Positions 63,458 through 64,000 of a DNA stretch of 64,000 nucleotides are shown here, one piece after another; the stretch's first letter is position 1, and the number at the start of each line of letters is the position of its first letter. Made by a program: the position numbers and the translations under genes. This DNA is from Lycocorax pyrrhopterus obiensis. Taxonomy: Eukaryota; Chordata; Aves; Passeriformes; Paradisaeidae. The stretch is from assembly GCA_014706295.1 (NCBI GenBank), contig JACSVZ010000001.1:44364383-44428382 (forward strand). Direction: 5' to 3'. The notes beneath the pieces were generated by a model. That model searched no databases. It saw only the letters and a list, made by a program, of their open reading frames with translations, and had not been told where the DNA came from.

Positions 63458-63627
63458 TTTCTCTGAATATGCAGAAATCTGGGTGATACCTTTGGAAGGA
63501 ATAATTCACATAAGCACTCAGTTAAGGATCACTAAGGAACTTCATTTTACTTGAATCACACTCTGATGCTTCACAAAGCTTAAAGCTGTACTTAGTCCTT
63601 TTTAGTGCTGATATTTTCACAGGGAAT

Positions 63628-63680
63628 TCACAGAATCACAGGATGAGTAAAGTTGGAAGTTTTGAACGACCTCAGGCCCC
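63628..63680 (-). repeat. CR1 LINE 3' terminus, split part 1
   Basis: CACAGAATCACAGGATGAG, then AAAGTTGGAAG and a GACCTCAGGCCC block, is the reverse-orientation CR1 3' end. The expected continuation (TCATCTAGTCCAA-type) is absent here and resumes at about 63910, so an LTR fragment interrupts the element. Confidence 0.8.
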
Positions 63681-63902
63681 CCCCACTGAAAGCTCAGGGT
63701 GAAGAAGGATGTTGCTGAATCCATGGTTGTTGACTACCTTCTGCTTGATCTTTCTCTCTTTCTCCCTCCTCTTTTCTATTTTTTTCTCTCTCTCTACTTC
63801 ACACATATTGTTAAATAAAATCTGTATTATTGACTTTGTCATACGGTCTTGTTTGCCTGCTAATTCAGGCAGAGATATCTATCACTAGTCAAATCTTAAC
63901 AG
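63681..63902 (+). mobile_element. LTR fragment inserted in a CR1, related to the 41.5 kb LTR
   Basis: The last roughly 200 bp of an LTR: a CT-rich tract, AATAAA at 63814-63819, then GACTTTGTCATACGGTCTTG, GCCTGCTAATTCAGGCAGAG and an end near CTTAACA. From about 63770 on it aligns with the minus-strand LTR at 41.46-42.44 kb, including a shared CCTCTTTTCTATTT before the poly(A) signal. The U3 part is missing, so it is 5' truncated or internally deleted. Confidence 0.75.
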
Positions 63903-64000
63903 GGACCACAGTGAGATGTCTGGTCCAATTTCCCTGCCCCAGCAGGATCATCCCAAAGCATGTGGCACAGGATTGTGTCAAGATGGTTCTTGAATCACTC
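63903..64000 (-). repeat. CR1 LINE, split part 2, continues beyond the window
   Basis: GATGTCTGGTCCAATTTCCC, TGCCCCAGCAGGATCATCCC, GCACAGGATTGTGTCAAGAT and GGTTCTTGAATCACTC continue the CR1 begun at 63628 in the same orientation and register. It runs off the window edge. Confidence 0.85.

Larger units (their letters stand above)
54403..63627. other. Unique AT-rich non-coding DNA (9 kb)
   Basis: No gene and no named interspersed repeat recognised. Simple tracts: poly(T) at about 57047-57060, an (ATT)n tract at 58108-58127, poly(A) at about 59206-59218, poly(T) at about 59634-59648, and (TAAA)n/(CAAA)n at 63426-63457. The 61.25-61.59 kb open frame (112 codons) and the others show no domain. 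The lack of repeats in this stretch may mean constraint or simply unrecognised old elements. Confidence 0.55.

Noticed and set aside
1..64000. Bacterial or phage features such as operons, ribosome binding sites or CRISPR arrays
   Set aside because: CR1 LINEs, avian LTRs, low gene density and vertebrate-type microsatellites show a bird nuclear genome; no regularly spaced repeat-spacer array is present.

Overview
This 64 kb window is AT-rich vertebrate nuclear DNA and almost certainly avian. The evidence is a dispersed set of CR1 LINE fragments with the bird-type 3' end, including one ending in tandem ATTCTATG octamers, plus several solo LTRs of endogenous retrovirus (ERV) families that I recognise from neoavian and especially songbird genomes. 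A passerine is the best guess. Family names come from memory and need a RepeatMasker check. I found no protein-coding gene, tRNA, rRNA or CRISPR array. The open frames are short, mostly overlap repeats, or are about the length expected by chance in AT-rich sequence. The longest (220 codons, 16080-16742, minus) lies inside an LTR and owes its length to a GC-rich minisatellite. The window reads as a gene desert or the inside of a very long intron.

Layout. 0-12 kb: mostly unique AT-rich DNA with CR1 fragments at 2.3, 4.1, 7.1 and 11.8 kb; the 7.1 kb piece encodes part of the CR1 endonuclease. 15.9-17.7 kb: a near-complete LTR of about 1.1 kb followed 160 bp later by a truncated, more diverged copy of the same family in the same orientation. 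18.6 kb: an old CR1. 18.7-28.0 kb: 9 kb with few recognised repeats, holding a candidate regulatory segment (23.26-23.62 kb) and an AT-dinucleotide tract. 28.05-28.72 kb: a related LTR on the opposite strand. 32.8 and 35.1 kb: two CR1 3' ends. 38.2-38.8 kb: a second LTR family. 41.46-42.44 kb: a third LTR family, minus strand. 45.1-46.2 kb: the longest CR1, covering the end of the reverse transcriptase frame and the 3' UTR. 48.35-48.89 kb: a fourth LTR family, minus strand, with recognisable promoter and poly(A) signals. 49.5 and 54.0 kb: CR1 fragments. 54.4-63.6 kb: unique AT-rich DNA. 63.6-64.0 kb: a CR1 split by an LTR fragment related to the 41.5 kb copy, running off the window edge.

Nothing here is an operon or a multi-gene system. 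The most useful observations concern repeat architecture (nested, tandem and inverted LTRs, an LTR-borne minisatellite, CR1 pieces lacking their 3' ends) and a few compact motif clusters in the unique DNA that could be conserved regulatory elements. I saw no convincing previously undescribed biological system.
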